From Haematobia irritans (taxonomy: Eukaryota > Arthropoda > Insecta > Diptera > Muscidae): 64,000 bases of DNA. The position numbers were made by a program, and so were the translations under genes. Each line of letters starts with the position of its first letter. Positions within the stretch are counted from its first letter, which is position 1. The stretch lies in contig NC_134397.1 of NCBI RefSeq assembly GCF_050003625.1, positions 266,408,070 to 266,472,069 of the forward strand. Direction: 5' to 3'. Shown here piece by piece: positions 63,007 through 64,000 of this stretch. Under the pieces are notes generated by a model that saw nothing but the letters and a program-made list of their open reading frames with translations, searched no databases and was not told the origin of the DNA.

Positions 63007-64000
63007 CAAGTATATACGGCCGTAAGTTCGGCCAGGCCGAATCTTATGTACCCTCCACCATGGTTTGCATAGAAACTTGTACTAAAGACTGCCATCCACA
63101 ATCGAATTACTTGGGTTGCGGTAACACTTGCCGATGGCAAGGTATCTTAAAACTTCTTAACACCGTCTTCTCAATTGTAAGTTAGTCCATACGGGGTATA
63201 TATTAAACAAAAAAGGCCGACTAAATACGTGAATAATTCAGTTTGACAAAATTTTCTATAGAAATAAATTGTTGACAAAATTTTTTATAGAAATAACATT
63301 TTGACAAAATTTTCTATAGAAATAAAATTTTGACAACATTTTCTATAGAAATAAAATTTTGGTAGATTTTTTTTTGGAGATCGGCTATATATAACTATAG
63401 ACCGATATCGACCAATTTTGGCGTGGTTGTTAGCGGCCATATACTAGCGCAATGTACCAGATTTCAACCGGATCGGATGAATTTTGCTTCTCCAATAGCT
63501 CCGGAGGTCAAATCTGGGGATCGGTTTAAATGTGGGTTATATATAATTAAGACCGGCATGGGCCAATTTTTGCATGGTTGTTAGAGACCATATACTAACA
63601 TCACGTACCAAATTTCAACTGAATCGCATGAATTTTGTTCATCCATGAGGCTCCGGAGGTCAAATCTTGGGATCGGTTTATATGGGGGTTATATAGAATT
63701 AGGGACCGATGTGAACCAATTTTTGCATGGTTGTTAGAGATCATATACTAACATCATGTACCAAATTTCAGCCGGATCGGATGAAATTTGCTTCTCTTAC
63801 AGGCCCCGAAAGCCAAATCGGGGGATCGGTTTATATGGGGGCTATATATGATTATTAACCAATGTGCACCCATTTTTAGATAGTTGTTAGAGACCATATA
63901 CTTACACCATGTACCAAATTTCAGCCGGATCGGATGAAATTTGCTTCTCTTAGAGGCTCCGCAAGCCAAATCTGGGGATCGGTTTATATGGGCCGATGTG
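63007..64000 (-). mobile_element. DINE-like element type A (A3), running off the window
   Basis: It starts with the reversed 3' end CAAGTATATACGGCCGTAAG and TTCGGCCAGGCCGAA. About 125 bp of 29-bp minisatellite follow (63240-63365), then four internal repeats (CAGCCGGATCGGATGAAATT, GGGGATCGGTTTATATGGG). The 5' hairpin end lies beyond 64000. The 71-codon frame at 63754-63969 is a repeat artefact. Confidence 0.83.
63240..63365. repeat. 29-bp minisatellite within A3
   Basis: About four to five units (TTGACAAAATTTTCTATAGA class, reversed), in the same relative position as in the type A element at 22215. Confidence 0.85.

Overview
This is nuclear DNA of a higher fly. The AT-rich, intron-poor sequence, the very high load of DINE-1/Helentron-like elements, the Tc1/mariner and Penelope elements and a chymotrypsin-like S1 protease gene all fit Diptera. 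The repeat families suggest a calyptrate, muscid-type fly; that narrower placement is inference. No bacterial, viral, rRNA or CRISPR features were seen.

Only one host protein-coding gene is well supported: a single-exon, secreted chymotrypsin/brachyurin-like serine protease at 13685-14632, with a TATA box just upstream and a polyadenylation signal at 14681. Its 3' two thirds and downstream flank, a 1377-bp unit, are repeated directly behind it at 15282-16658. The second copy lacks promoter, start, signal peptide and activation site, so it is a pseudogene. Each unit also carries the last 59 codons of an older, diverged paralogue.

Almost everything else is mobile or repetitive DNA. 1-5.6 kb: an AT-rich flank, a truncated DINE-like element and a tandem array with a unit of about 122 bp. 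5.6-13 kb: DINE-like elements of types B, A and C, a 29-bp minisatellite, and a truncated Penelope-like element with a GIY-YIG endonuclease and a hammerhead-ribozyme-like core. 16.6-22.7 kb: a type C element inside a type B element, an RTE-like LINE with an open RT frame and a (TA)n tail, and a full type A element. 23.6-29 kb: a stack of nested elements that splits a tRNA-like gene exactly at a TA. 29.9-37.4 kb: MITEs, a DD37E Tc1/mariner element and a long type B element. 37.5-41.9 kb: an old LINE cut into three by nested insertions, then a dead mariner. 42-45 kb: decayed DINE sequence and a fossil mariner. 45.4-50.2 kb: three type B elements, two of them head to head, one carrying a second DD37E element. 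50.2-53 kb: diverged satellite units and quiet AT-rich DNA. 53.3-58.9 kb: about 5.5 kb of the 29-bp minisatellite with a higher-order duplication. 60.7-62.4 kb: a jockey-type LINE remnant. 63.0 kb to the end: a type A element.

The DINE-like types A, B and C share one plan. A 5' hairpin begins TATACCC and is followed by a GTCC/GTCT tract. Then come internal repeats of 150-180 bp around the core TATAGCYCCCATATA, in types A and D a 29-bp minisatellite, a 3' stem-loop, and an ACTTG-T(n) end. No autonomous Helentron (Rep/helicase) frame is present. Element names (A, B, C, D, E, W, X, Y, Z) are labels for this window only. All family assignments come from reading the sequence; no searches were run.
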